Source: Peptostreptococcaceae bacterium oral taxon 113 str. W5053
GTDB lineage: Bacteria; Bacillota; Clostridia; Tissierellales; Peptoniphilaceae
Length of the DNA: 18,551 bases
Assembly (NCBI GenBank): GCA_000467935.1
Contig: KI259859.1
Location: forward strand, 1-18,551
Reading direction: 5' to 3'
Shown: piece by piece, positions 1 through 6,968 of the stretch
How positions within the stretch are numbered: the first letter of the stretch is position 1
How the letters are laid out: each line of letters begins with the position of its first letter
Made by a program: the position numbers and the translations under genes
The notes under the pieces: generated by a model
Told to the model about the DNA's origin: nothing
The model's input: the letters and a program-made list of their open reading frames with translations, nothing else
Database searches by the model: none

Positions 1-4
1 TAAT

Positions 5-29
5 TGTTGCACTTAGATTGTAAATTCAA
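5..29 (+). repeat. IS-like terminal inverted repeat, left copy
   Basis: This 25-bp sequence begins TGTTGCACTTAG. It matches the reverse complement of 16717-16741 at 22 of 25 positions by hand alignment. The style resembles terminal repeats of IS30-type elements in Firmicutes, but that family name is from memory and weak. No transposase follows on the inside, so this is best read as a scar or an isolated end. Confidence 0.5.
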
Positions 30-91
30 GAATCGAAAAAAAGAAGAGTGATAAAAAAAGATGCTCTATAAAAAAATATACACAAACTTTA

Positions 92-134
92 ATTATAACT
101 TAAAAATCAAAAAACGCAACTCAACAGGGGAGTT
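92..134 (-). repeat. Terminator-like repeat, left copy
   Basis: Positions 92-122 are almost identical to 17032-17063, differing by one substitution and one extra A in the right copy. Both run into a CAACTC stem. Here AACTC (118-122) can pair with GAGTT (130-134), and the A-run at 109-114 becomes a T-run on the minus strand. It would therefore act as a weak minus-strand terminator. Similarity ends in the loop. The gene it once served is not visible here. Confidence 0.5.
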
Positions 135-176
135 TTGAAAGGAAGAAAAAATGGATATGCTTTTTATACGGAGGAG

Positions 177-358
177 GTGAAAAAAGTGAATCGTTTGGTA
201 TTACAGGGGGTTGTTTTTCTTCGTATTCTGTTTTTAAAGTGTTGGGATTCGGAAGCCTGGACTGTGAAGGGATTGATTTTAATAATCTTTTTTAATGGTT
301 TAAAGAACAGACAGAGAATGAGTTGATGAATGAAGTCGTCAAGAAATTGAAATCATGA
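177..358 (+). pseudogene. Possible decayed small ORF with a strong ribosome site
   Basis: I do not recognise this gene. A GGAGGT site at 173-178 lies 7 nt before GTG 186, which opens a 46-codon frame to TGA 324-326. A different frame (from about 179) reads as a more protein-like sequence, GITGGCFSSYSVFKVLGFGS around 197-256. It is broken by TAA 293-295 and then resumes as WFKEQTENELMNEVVKKLKS to TGA 356-358. An extra A in the A-run at 180-185 would join GTG 177 to that frame. The likeliest reading is a small gene of about 60 codons inactivated by one frameshift and one nonsense change. The 46-codon frame could instead be real. No conserved domain is evident. Confidence 0.3.
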
Positions 359-419
359 AAATATTTAAACATATAGCATGATGAACTCATAGTATATTTA
401 TTTAGGGAGGAATTAAAAA

Positions 420-1130
420 ATGAAAAAATTATATTTTACAATCCTTATTGCACTTTCCTTATTTTGTATGGGACCGAAGGCTTTTGCAGGAAAAAATCCC
501 AACGGTGAAATTATATTGGATCCGAACGCTGTAAACGGTGGAGTGAATTTATCTCCTTCTTCAATGAAATTATCAGATTCGGAAGTCAAATCAATTCTTC
601 GTGTACCAAAACCGGCACAGGTGGTTTTGTATATTCCATTTCAAACGCAACAAAATAATTATTATTGTGGACCGGCTTCGGCTTCTATGATTGTAAATGC
701 ATTGGGATATTACAAAACACAAGATCAGATGGCTAAATTATTGGGAACTACAAAAGATGGAACAAATGCAGGAAACAGCGTAGCAGATGCATTAAATAAA
801 GCAGTACGTGGCTTGAAATATATTTTTAGATGGTCTTGGCAAGGATATAATGATATCTCTAAAATGAAAAATCATGTTGTAGAGGCGTTAAGTTATGGAA
901 ATCCTGTCATGGTGAATACGGTAGAAAGTCCGGGGGATTGCTATTTAATCGGACATGATGTGGGTTATACTTTATATCATTTCGGGGTTATCGGAGACTA
1001 TTTTGATTATGGAAATCGTGTGACTTATGTAGATCCCGGGTATGGTCGTTATAACGGTTTTGTAATGAATCAAACGGTAACTATCGAAAGAATGAGTCAT
1101 GCAACAGGTGGCAGGGGTTATGCTTGGTAA
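420..1130 (+). CDS. Secreted C39-like (papain-fold) peptidase, intact catalytic set
   Basis: The product is 236 residues with a Sec signal peptide: MKK, a hydrophobic core, and likely cleavage after AFA at 21-23. The rest resembles the peptidase_C39-like papain fold. A Gln-rich segment (75-78) could supply the oxyanion Gln. C83 lies in YYCGPASASMI at the head of the catalytic helix, H187 in YHFGV, and D205 in YVDPGYG. Family knowledge supports a Cys-His-Asp protease or amidase acting outside the cell; the substrate is unknown. The ATG at 420 has AGGGAGG (404-410) before it. The protein ends in GRGYAW. It is about 80% identical by hand to the next gene. It has no ABC or membrane domain, so it is not a bacteriocin-exporter C39 domain. 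Confidence 0.8.
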   Translation: MKKLYFTILIALSLFCMGPKAFAGKNPNGEIILDPNAVNGGVNLSPSSMKLSDSEVKSILRVPKPAQVVLYIPFQTQQNNYYCGPASASMIVNALGYYKTQDQMAKLLGTTKDGTNAGNSVADALNKAVRGLKYIFRWSWQGYNDISKMKNHVVEALSYGNPVMVNTVESPGDCYLIGHDVGYTLYHFGVIGDYFDYGNRVTYVDPGYGRYNGFVMNQTVTIERMSHATGGRGYAW

Positions 1131-1160
1131 TCGATTTAAAGAGAAAAATTTAAAGCTTAT

Positions 1161-1189
1161 TTGAATTGAGACTGCTTGGATGGTACAAT
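1161..1189 (+). promoter_or_regulatory. Candidate sigma-A promoter for the second C39-like gene
   Basis: TTGAAT (1161-1166) is 17 bp from TACAAT (1184-1189), which has an upstream TG (1181-1182) in extended -10 position. This would give the second paralogue its own start of transcription about 27 nt before its coding region. Confidence 0.5.
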
Positions 1190-1222
1190 AAAATTATAAT
1201 CAATTGATAAAGGGTGGTGAAA

Positions 1223-1909
1223 TTGAAGAAAATATATTTTACGGTATTGATTGCACTTTGCTTATTTTGTGCGGGATCGAAGGTTTTTGCAGGGAAAAAT
1301 CCCAATGGTGAGATTATATCGGATCCGAATGCGGTAAACGGTGGGGTGAATTTGTCGCCGTCTTCTACGGAGAAGGTGTCGACACCGAAGCCCGAACAGG
1401 TGATTTTGTCCATTCCTTTCCAAACGCAAAAAAATTATTATTACGGTGCTCCGGCATCGGCATCGATGATTGTTACTGCTTTAGGCTATCCGAAAACACA
1501 GGATGAAATGGCTAAATTATTAGGGACGACCAAGGAAGGCACCGATGCGGGAGACGGTGTGGCGGCTGCCTTAAACAAAGCGGTGCGCGGGTCAAAATAT
1601 GTTTTCCGATGGTCTTGGCAAGGGTATCATGATGTGGAGAAGATGAAGAAACATATTGTAGAGGCGTTAAGCTATGGCAATCCCGTGTTGGTGAATACGA
1701 CGGAGGGACCGGGGGATTGTTATTTAATCGGACATAATGTGGGCTATACTTTTAATCATTTCGGGATTATCGGAGACTATTTTGATTATGGAAATCGTGT
1801 GACTTATGTGGATCCGGGATATGGTCTTTATAAGGGTTTTGTGATGAATCAAACAGTCACCATTGAAAATATGAGTCATGCGACGGGAGGAAGAGGCTAT
1901 GCTTGGTAA
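1223..1909 (+). CDS. Secreted C39-like paralogue lacking the catalytic cysteine (pseudoenzyme)
   Basis: I chose the TTG at 1223 because it gives MKKIYFT, matching the MKKLYFT start of the upstream paralogue, and lies 5 nt after AGGGTGG (1211-1217). In-frame GTG codons at 1214 and 1217 sit inside that ribosome site. The product is 228 residues with signal peptide cleavage probably after VFA. The fold, the His (H179) and the Asp (D197) are kept, but the segment matching YYCGP in copy one reads YYGAP: the catalytic Cys is G75 and the next Gly is Ala. An 8-residue stretch of the N-terminal linker is also missing. The rest is conserved, including the GRGYAW end, which argues for selection on a non-catalytic role such as binding, inhibition or partnering the active copy. 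Its codons are somewhat richer in G or C at third positions than copy one. Confidence 0.75.
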   Translation: MKKIYFTVLIALCLFCAGSKVFAGKNPNGEIISDPNAVNGGVNLSPSSTEKVSTPKPEQVILSIPFQTQKNYYYGAPASASMIVTALGYPKTQDEMAKLLGTTKEGTDAGDGVAAALNKAVRGSKYVFRWSWQGYHDVEKMKKHIVEALSYGNPVLVNTTEGPGDCYLIGHNVGYTFNHFGIIGDYFDYGNRVTYVDPGYGLYKGFVMNQTVTIENMSHATGGRGYAW

Positions 1910-3074
1910 ACGGCTTCAGTTTTTCGGAATTGTTTTGTGTATACTTTTAGCGGCGGCATGCAGTCGGGGAAAAAATTCCCCCGGGACTAAAGAGTCTTCA
2001 GCGTCATCGGAGAATTCAGCAAAGATAACGGAAAACACTTCGGATGCAATTGTCCCGGAAGTGTCCGACGGCGCTTCTTTTCACATAGAAAAAAATTTGG
2101 ATTTTTTGGACGCTTCCGTTGTTCTTCCTTATCCTGAAAATGTACAGGCAACTCCGTTGTTGTTTACGGATACGAAGAAATTGATTATGCAGACTCGTTC
2201 GCAGGATTGTTTATCTCTTTTGTCTATGGATGTGGAAACCAAGGAGTTTACTTTGCTTAAAGAGATGAAAAAAGCTCCGGTCTGGGTTTCTTTTGTCGTA
2301 CACGGTCATGGAGAGAATCATTTGATTTTAGAGGAGTATCATCCGGACACACGAATGTCTTTCTATTACGATTTGAATATGGAAGATAAGACGGAGCATT
2401 TGATTTGCGAAGTTTCGGATATTTCCGATATTCATTTTACAAATACGGATTATCGAGACGGTTTGTTTGCTTTAAATCTTTATAATCCGAAAACGAATTA
2501 TTATTCTACCTATATTTATTCCACAAAGGAACATTCCCTGTCTTTGATTGAGGAGAACAACAGCGCTTATCCGGTTTTCTGTTATGGAAACTTATATTAT
2601 ATTCTGATTGACAACGATAAGGGGGAAACCTCTTTGATTGAGTATGCCGATGGAAATAAAAAAGAATTGGAGTCCATTAAGAATAGAGAGCGCTTTTTAT
2701 ATGGATTGTATTCCAACGGGAAGAATTTATTAAAGGCGGTTTACAACAAAGGGCGAACCGAAATCTATGGTTTGGATCATCGATTTTTGGCGACAAAGCT
2801 TTATGAGACCGAATCGGCGGAAGGTTTGCAGTACAAAAATCGGTGGATTGCTTTTTTAGGAAGCATACGCAGTGAAGACAGAGAACGTCTGCAATATTAT
2901 CTGATGGATAGAGATACAAAAACGGATTATTTTTATGAAGACGGTCCCGTTTTTTTATCGGAGGCCGGTATGGTATGGGTTAAGTTCAAAAAGCCTGAAA
3001 ATCAAATTGAAAAGGGCGGTGTATTTCAAAGTGAAAATTCCGAACTTCGTTTTTTTGCTTTTGAGAAGAATTAA
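1899..3074 (+). CDS. Putative lipoprotein, beta-rich, overlapping the pseudo-C39 gene
   Basis: The start is set at ATG 1899, which follows GGGAGG (1886-1891) and gives a normal lipoprotein signal: MLGKRLQF, a hydrophobic run, then LLAAAC with Cys21 as the lipidation site. An earlier ATG at 1878 would add seven charged residues in front of the signal. The 391-residue product has a Ser/Thr/Asn-rich linker (about 22-55). Repeated short beta-strand and Tyr-rich segments follow, suggesting a beta-propeller-like extracellular domain; no family is recognised. The start lies 11 nt inside the upstream gene, so translation is probably coupled and the lipoprotein likely works with the C39-like proteins at the cell surface. 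The -3 position of the lipobox is Ala, slightly unusual. Confidence 0.6.
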   Translation: MLGKRLQFFGIVLCILLAAACSRGKNSPGTKESSASSENSAKITENTSDAIVPEVSDGASFHIEKNLDFLDASVVLPYPENVQATPLLFTDTKKLIMQTRSQDCLSLLSMDVETKEFTLLKEMKKAPVWVSFVVHGHGENHLILEEYHPDTRMSFYYDLNMEDKTEHLICEVSDISDIHFTNTDYRDGLFALNLYNPKTNYYSTYIYSTKEHSLSLIEENNSAYPVFCYGNLYYILIDNDKGETSLIEYADGNKKELESIKNRERFLYGLYSNGKNLLKAVYNKGRTEIYGLDHRFLATKLYETESAEGLQYKNRWIAFLGSIRSEDRERLQYYLMDRDTKTDYFYEDGPVFLSEAGMVWVKFKKPENQIEKGGVFQSENSELRFFAFEKN

Positions 3075-3107
3075 CTGTTTTGCGCTGATATGAATATTTG
3101 AAGAACA

Positions 3108-3136
3108 TATCCGAGTTTATTCTCGGGTATTTTTTT
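3108..3136 (+). terminator. Rho-independent terminator after the secreted cassette
   Basis: TATCCGAG (3108-3115) pairs with CTCGGGTA (3122-3129), 8 bp with one T-G wobble and a 6-nt loop, followed by seven T residues. Confidence 0.8.
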
Positions 3137-3165
3137 GATATGATAAGTTTAAGCGGGGTGATGAA

Positions 3166-3339
3166 GTGAAAAAGCAAAAGAAAACGGGGGGCGGAAACGG
3201 GCAATTATTTATGACTTTGGGTTCCGTTTGGATTTTTTTAGGCTGGCTTAAGCGTGCTGACGGAGGATATCTTCCTTATGTGATGATGGCTTTGGGTGTG
3301 GCATGGATTGTTTCAGGGATAAGTCAGCGCAGAAATTAA
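3166..3339 (+). CDS. Small two-helix membrane protein (57 aa)
   Basis: A GTG at 3166 follows GGGGTG (3155-3160) and opens a 57-codon frame to TAA 3337-3339. The protein begins MKKQKKTGGGNG, a short basic Gly-rich head. It has two hydrophobic segments (about 14-28 and 35-52) separated by a polar turn (KRADGG), and ends SGISQRRN. Charges at both ends suggest both termini face the cytoplasm. I do not recognise a family. It lies between the cassette terminator and the leuS T-box promoter, so it may be transcribed alone or by readthrough. The strong ribosome site and the amphipathic layout make it credible despite its size. Confidence 0.6.
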   Translation: MKKQKKTGGGNGQLFMTLGSVWIFLGWLKRADGGYLPYVMMALGVAWIVSGISQRRN

Positions 3340-3345
3340 AAAGAA

Positions 3346-3374
3346 TTGTGTTTTTTAAGTATTTTTGTTATACT
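3346..3374 (+). promoter_or_regulatory. Promoter of the T-box-leuS transcript
   Basis: TTGTGT (3346-3351) and TATACT (3369-3374) are separated by 17 bp, just upstream of the T-box leader. Confidence 0.6.
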
Positions 3375-3384
3375 CTTTTTTAAA

Positions 3385-3602
3385 GAGATTCGGAAGTATT
3401 AAGAGGGTAGTCTTTTACAGAGAGCTTCGGGGCGGTGGAACGAAGCAGGATGATCTCCCAACTCGTCCGAAGAGTTTACAAAGGAGACTTTGTCGTGGGT
3501 TTCACGTTATAGAAACGTTTAGAGCGGACTTTTACAGTCAATGGGAGTGGTACCGCGGAAATTTTGTCTTTCGTCTCCAATTTTGGAGGAGGACTTTTTT
3601 TT
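3385..3602 (+). promoter_or_regulatory. T-box leader (leucine) controlling leuS
   Basis: The hallmark T-box bulge TGGTACCGCGG is at 3548-3558. Its TGGT would pair with the ACCA end of uncharged tRNA, and A is the usual tRNA-Leu discriminator. A terminator follows, with CTCC (3575-3578) and GGAG (3585-3588) as its core and outer pairing between the GTC at 3566 and the GAC at 3592. A run of eight T residues ends at 3602. Stem I is expected around 3415-3480. CTC at 3462-3464 is a plausible leucine specifier, chosen by position and not by a folded model. Uncharged tRNA-Leu should stabilise the antiterminator and allow leuS expression. Confidence 0.85.
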
Positions 3603-3619
3603 ATGAAAAGGAGGAAAAG

Positions 3620-6031
3620 ATGCAATCGTATAATCCGAATGTGATTGAGAAAAAATGGCAGGAGTTTTGGGCGGAGCATAAGACTTTTGTTTGCAAAGCG
3701 ACCGATGATCGAGAAAAATTTTATGCTTTGGTGGAATTTCCCTATCCCTCGGGGCAGGGTTTACATGTAGGGCATCCAAGGCCTTATACGGCGATGGACG
3801 TCGTGGCGCGTAAACGTCGTTTACAAAATCAAAATGTTTTATTTCCTATGGGTTGGGATGCTTTCGGTTTGCCGACGGAAAATTTTGCCATTAAAAATAA
3901 AATTCATCCCGCTTTGGTGACGAAGAAAAATGTGGAAAATTTCAAACATCAAATGCAAATGTTGGGATTTTCTTTTGATTGGGATAGAGAGATCAATACC
4001 ACGGACGAAGGATATGTCAAATGGACGCAATGGATTTTTTTGCAGATGTTCAAAAAGGGTTTGGCGTATAAAGATGAGATTCGTATTAACTGGTGTCCCT
4101 CCTGTAAAATCGGTTTGGCCAATGAAGAGGTTGTCGGCGGTCATTGCGAGCGTTGCGGCGGGGAAGTGGAGCATCGGGAAAAGAGCCAATGGATGCTTAG
4201 GATTACCGATTATGCAGAGCGCTTGTTAAAAGATTTGGATACGGTGGATTATCAAGAGCGTATTAAGTTGCAACAGATCAATTGGATCGGTCGCAGTGAA
4301 GGTGCGGAGATCGATTTTCCGTTGGAAGCTTGTGAAGATGTGCTTCGTGTATTTACCACTCGTCCGGATACGCTTTTCGGAGCTACTTATATGGTTATTT
4401 CTCCAGAGCATCCCTATTTGGAAAAGTATCATGACCGTATTGAAAATATGGAAGAAGTCCATGCTTATCAAAAGTGCGCGGAGAAAAAATCGGATTTTGA
4501 ACGCACGGAGATGAATAAGGATAAGACGGGGGTGGAGCTTAAAGGTTTTCGGGCAATCAATCCCGCAACGGGTCAGTCCATTCCCGTTTGGGTCAGTGAT
4601 TATGTATTGATGGGTTATGGGACCGGAGCTATTATGAGTGTGCCGGCTCATGATACAAGAGATTTCGAGTTTGCCCAAAAATTCGAGCTTCCCATTATTG
4701 AAGTGATTTCCGGCGGGAATGTGACGAAAGAAGCTTATACGGATACCAATGACGGAGTGTTGGTCAATTCCGGATTTTTAAACGGTTTATCCGTTACGGA
4801 AGCGAAACAAAAGATGATTGCTTTTTTGGAAGAAAAGGGAGTCGGAAAAGGAAAAATAAATTATAAATTAAGGGATTGGGTGTTTAGTCGTCAGCGTTAT
4901 TGGGGTGAACCCATTCCTTTGGTGTATTGTGAACATTGCGGTTGGGTGCCGGTGCCCGAGGAGGAATTACCGATCAAGCTTCCTATGGTGGATAATTATG
5001 AGCCGAATGATCGAGGAGAATCTCCTTTGGCGAATATTCCAGACTGGGTGAATACCGCTTGTCCTCATTGCGGTGCGCCTGCAAGGCGAGAGACGGACAC
5101 CATGCCTCAATGGGCGGGATCTTCCTGGTATTATCTTCGCTATACGGATCCCCACAACGATAAAGCATTGTCTTCCAAAGAAAATTTAGATTATTTCACA
5201 CCGGTGGATTGGTATAACGGAGGGATGGAGCATACCACCTTGCATCTTTTGTATTCCAGATTTTGGCATAAATTCTTGTATGATATCGGAGTAGTGCCTA
5301 CGAAAGAGCCTTATATGAAGAGAACCTCTCATGGAATGATTTTGGGAGAAGACCATGAGAAAATGTCTAAGTCCAGAGGAAATGTGGTTAATCCCGATGA
5401 GATTGTTCGAGAATACGGCGCAGATACTTTGAGAATGTATGAAATGTTTATCGGTGACTTTGAAAAAACCGCTCCTTGGTCTGAAAACGGCGTAAAGGGA
5501 TGTCGTAAATTTTTAGGTCGTGTGTGGAATGCACAGGAATTTCTTGTTGAAGGGGAAGGGTATTCTGAGGAGTTGGAAACCTTGATGCATCAGAGTATCA
5601 AAAAAGTAAGTTATGATTATGAGCATTTGAAGTATAATACGGCAATTGCACAACTGATGACTTTGATGAATGCCTTTTATGAAAAGAAGAGTATCACGGT
5701 TAAAGAGATGAAGACTTTCTTGATTCTTTTAAATCCGATTTCTCCTCATATTACAGAAGAACTATGGACTCTTCAAGGATTTGAGGGTTATTTAAATGAA
5801 CAGGCTTGGCCTGAATATGACGAAGAAAAAGCAAAAGCGGATACCATCAATTTACCGATACAGATTAACGGCAAGATGAGAGGCACGGTTAGCGTAGATG
5901 CTTCTATTGATAAAGACGGAGCATTGGCGTCGGCAAAAGCGGATGAAAATATTGCAAGATATTTGGCGGATAAAAATATCGTCAAAGAAATTTTCGTTCC
6001 CGGGAAAATTTTAAATTTAATTATTAAATAA
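3620..6031 (+). CDS. leuS: Leucyl-tRNA synthetase
   Basis: This class I synthetase charges tRNA-Leu in the cytoplasm. I start it at ATG 3620 after AAAAGGAGG (3606-3614). The frame stays open upstream only because the T-box leader lacks stops there. The product is 803 residues, normal for bacterial LeuRS. HVGH (49-52) is the HIGH motif and KMSKS (581-585) the second ATP-binding motif. Zinc-type Cys pairs appear in WCPSC and CERC. The CP1 editing domain shows TTRPDT and HDTRD (344-348), whose Asp345 corresponds to the conserved editing Asp. The C-terminal end IQINGKMRGTV...LNLIIK is typical. Expression should depend on the upstream T-box. Confidence 0.97.
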   Translation: MQSYNPNVIEKKWQEFWAEHKTFVCKATDDREKFYALVEFPYPSGQGLHVGHPRPYTAMDVVARKRRLQNQNVLFPMGWDAFGLPTENFAIKNKIHPALVTKKNVENFKHQMQMLGFSFDWDREINTTDEGYVKWTQWIFLQMFKKGLAYKDEIRINWCPSCKIGLANEEVVGGHCERCGGEVEHREKSQWMLRITDYAERLLKDLDTVDYQERIKLQQINWIGRSEGAEIDFPLEACEDVLRVFTTRPDTLFGATYMVISPEHPYLEKYHDRIENMEEVHAYQKCAEKKSDFERTEMNKDKTGVELKGFRAINPATGQSIPVWVSDYVLMGYGTGAIMSVPAHDTRDFEFAQKFELPIIEVISGGNVTKEAYTDTNDGVLVNSGFLNGLSVTEAKQKMIAFLEEKGVGKGKINYKLRDWVFSRQRYWGEPIPLVYCEHCGWVPVPEEELPIKLPMVDNYEPNDRGESPLANIPDWVNTACPHCGAPARRETDTMPQWAGSSWYYLRYTDPHNDKALSSKENLDYFTPVDWYNGGMEHTTLHLLYSRFWHKFLYDIGVVPTKEPYMKRTSHGMILGEDHEKMSKSRGNVVNPDEIVREYGADTLRMYEMFIGDFEKTAPWSENGVKGCRKFLGRVWNAQEFLVEGEGYSEELETLMHQSIKKVSYDYEHLKYNTAIAQLMTLMNAFYEKKSITVKEMKTFLILLNPISPHITEELWTLQGFEGYLNEQAWPEYDEEKAKADTINLPIQINGKMRGTVSVDASIDKDGALASAKADENIARYLADKNIVKEIFVPGKILNLIIK

Positions 6032-6043
6032 TCAGGAATGATA

Positions 6044-6124
6044 AAAAAGAGAGTCTATGAAATTGAACTTCACAAGTTGGATGTCGAACTAATCGGGAGG
6101 TATTTCACTGTAGGTTCTCTTTTT
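6044..6124 (+). other. Structured element after leuS: long hairpin with branched loop, probable terminator
   Basis: A 14-bp stem (6044-6057 with 6111-6124, two G-T wobbles) closes a 53-nt interior and ends in a T-run, so it can terminate leuS. The A-run on its left side makes it potentially bidirectional. The interior pairs further: TGAAAT (6058-6063) with ATTTCA (6102-6107), and AACTT (6066-6070) with AAGTT (6074-6078). AGTT (6075-6078) could instead pair with AACT (6087-6090). This is more structure than a plain terminator needs. It could be a small RNA or an intergenic repeat. Confidence 0.5.
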
Positions 6125-6179
6125 ATATTGTATTTTTCCTCAGAAAAGAGAGCGAAATATTTTTTTTGAAGATATAATC

Positions 6180-6208
6180 TTGACACAAATAGTTGGGTAT
6201 ATTATAGT
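6180..6208 (+). promoter_or_regulatory. Promoter of the Rrf2-family regulator
   Basis: A consensus TTGACA (6180-6185) is 17 bp from TATAGT (6203-6208), with the GTG start of the regulator 20 nt further on. Rrf2-family regulators often repress their own promoters, but I could not identify a clear operator. Confidence 0.6.
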
Positions 6209-6228
6209 ACACAGGGAGGGGGAGACCG

Positions 6229-6636
6229 GTGAAATTATCGACAAGAGGACAATATGGATTAAAAGCGATGTTTGTTTTAGCGGAAGAATACGGTACACAA
6301 GAGCCGGTTTCTTTAAGTGAAATAGCTAAACGTCAGCATATTCCGGAAAATTATTTGGAGCAATTGGCTCGAGAACTTCGGAAAGCAGGTTTAATCAACA
6401 GTATTCGAGGACCGAAGGGCGGCTATCTTTTATCCAGAGCGCCGGAGTCTATCAGTGTAGGAGAAATTTTGCGGACCGTGGAGGGAGATTTAGCGCCTAC
6501 GGATTGTGTAGGTCATAAGGGGGCATGTCAAAACGAGCAGGACTGTGCCACGCATCAAGTTTGGGTGAAATTATATGAGGGCATCAACGATGTTGTGGAC
6601 GGTATGAGTTTATCCGACATGCTTAACAACAAGTAA
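6229..6636 (+). CDS. Rrf2-family regulator, IscR-type with Fe-S ligands
   Basis: This 135-residue DNA-binding regulator has an N-terminal winged helix (about 1-80) with the family start MKLSTRGQYGLKA, a recognition region PENYLEQLARELRKAGLI, and the wing GPKGGYLL. C93, C100 and C106 with H109 (CATHQVW) match the [2Fe-2S] ligand set of IscR. The spacing is C-x6-C-x5-C, one residue longer in the first gap than E. coli IscR. It probably senses iron-sulphur or cysteine status. No iscS or iscU gene is in the window; its targets are unknown. The GTG at 6229 follows AGGGAGGGGGAG. Confidence 0.85.
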   Translation: MKLSTRGQYGLKAMFVLAEEYGTQEPVSLSEIAKRQHIPENYLEQLARELRKAGLINSIRGPKGGYLLSRAPESISVGEILRTVEGDLAPTDCVGHKGACQNEQDCATHQVWVKLYEGINDVVDGMSLSDMLNNK

Positions 6637-6653
6637 GACTTTCGGGAGGAAAT

Positions 6654-6839
6654 ATGAAGGACAGAAAGGATACGGAGCTTATAAAAGAGGCTAATCAGGA
6701 TGATGAATATTTAAAATATCGTAAGAGTTATATGGATCAGATGCAGGAGCATCAGGGGAAAGATTCTATTGTTTTCATTATTTTATTAGTTTTTCTTTTA
6801 TTTTTTGCAGTTATTTATGCTAAATTTATCAGAGGATGA
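6654..6839 (+). CDS. Small single-span membrane protein (61 aa)
   Basis: An ATG at 6654 after GGGAGG gives a 61-residue protein. It has a charged N-terminal half (about 1-37, rich in Lys, Asp, Glu and Gln) and one strong membrane segment, VFIILLVFLLFFAVIYA (about 40-56), ending KFIRG. The charge pattern is ambiguous, with basic residues on both sides of the helix. No family is recognised. It lies 17 nt after the IscR-type regulator and before a terminator, so the two probably share a transcript. The link to Fe-S sensing is only positional. Confidence 0.6.
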   Translation: MKDRKDTELIKEANQDDEYLKYRKSYMDQMQEHQGKDSIVFIILLVFLLFFAVIYAKFIRG

Positions 6840-6847
6840 TAGCCAAG

Positions 6848-6878
6848 AAGCCTTTTCGTTGAGGGGAGGGCTTTTTTT
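6848..6878 (+). terminator. Rho-independent terminator after the rrf2 pair
   Basis: AAGCC (6848-6852) pairs with GGCTT (6869-6873), with weaker inner pairing of TTTTC and GAGGG, and a seven-T run (6872-6878). Confidence 0.7.
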
Positions 6879-6898
6879 ATGGAATTTTACTGAAAACA

Positions 6899-6927
6899 TT
6901 GCCAAACAGAGAAAAATTCTATAAAAT
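6899..6927 (+). promoter_or_regulatory. Promoter of the long alaS operon
   Basis: TTGCCA (6899-6904) is 17 bp from TAAAAT (6922-6927), about 40 nt before the first gene. It is the only clear promoter seen before the tightly packed genes that run to 16669. Confidence 0.55.
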
Positions 6928-6968
6928 AGAAGAGATGAATTTCTATCGAAGAAAGAGGAGGGTAGATG

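Noticed and set aside
1150..1413. Minus-strand frame of 87 codons across the two C39-like genes
   Set aside because: It covers the signal peptide region of the second gene in reverse and shows no coding features.
420..1909. C39 domain of a bacteriocin-processing ABC exporter
   Set aside because: The proteins are small, have Sec signal peptides and lack membrane and ATPase domains; no exporter gene is nearby.
3365..3619. An 85-codon N-terminal extension of LeuRS in the open upstream frame
   Set aside because: It coincides with the T-box leader and terminator, lacks synthetase-like residues, and the ATG at 3620 has a proper ribosome site.
4226..4678. Long minus-strand frames within leuS, alaS and RNase J
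   Set aside because: They lie opposite confident genes, have no ribosome sites or family resemblance, and arise from codon bias of the plus-strand gene.
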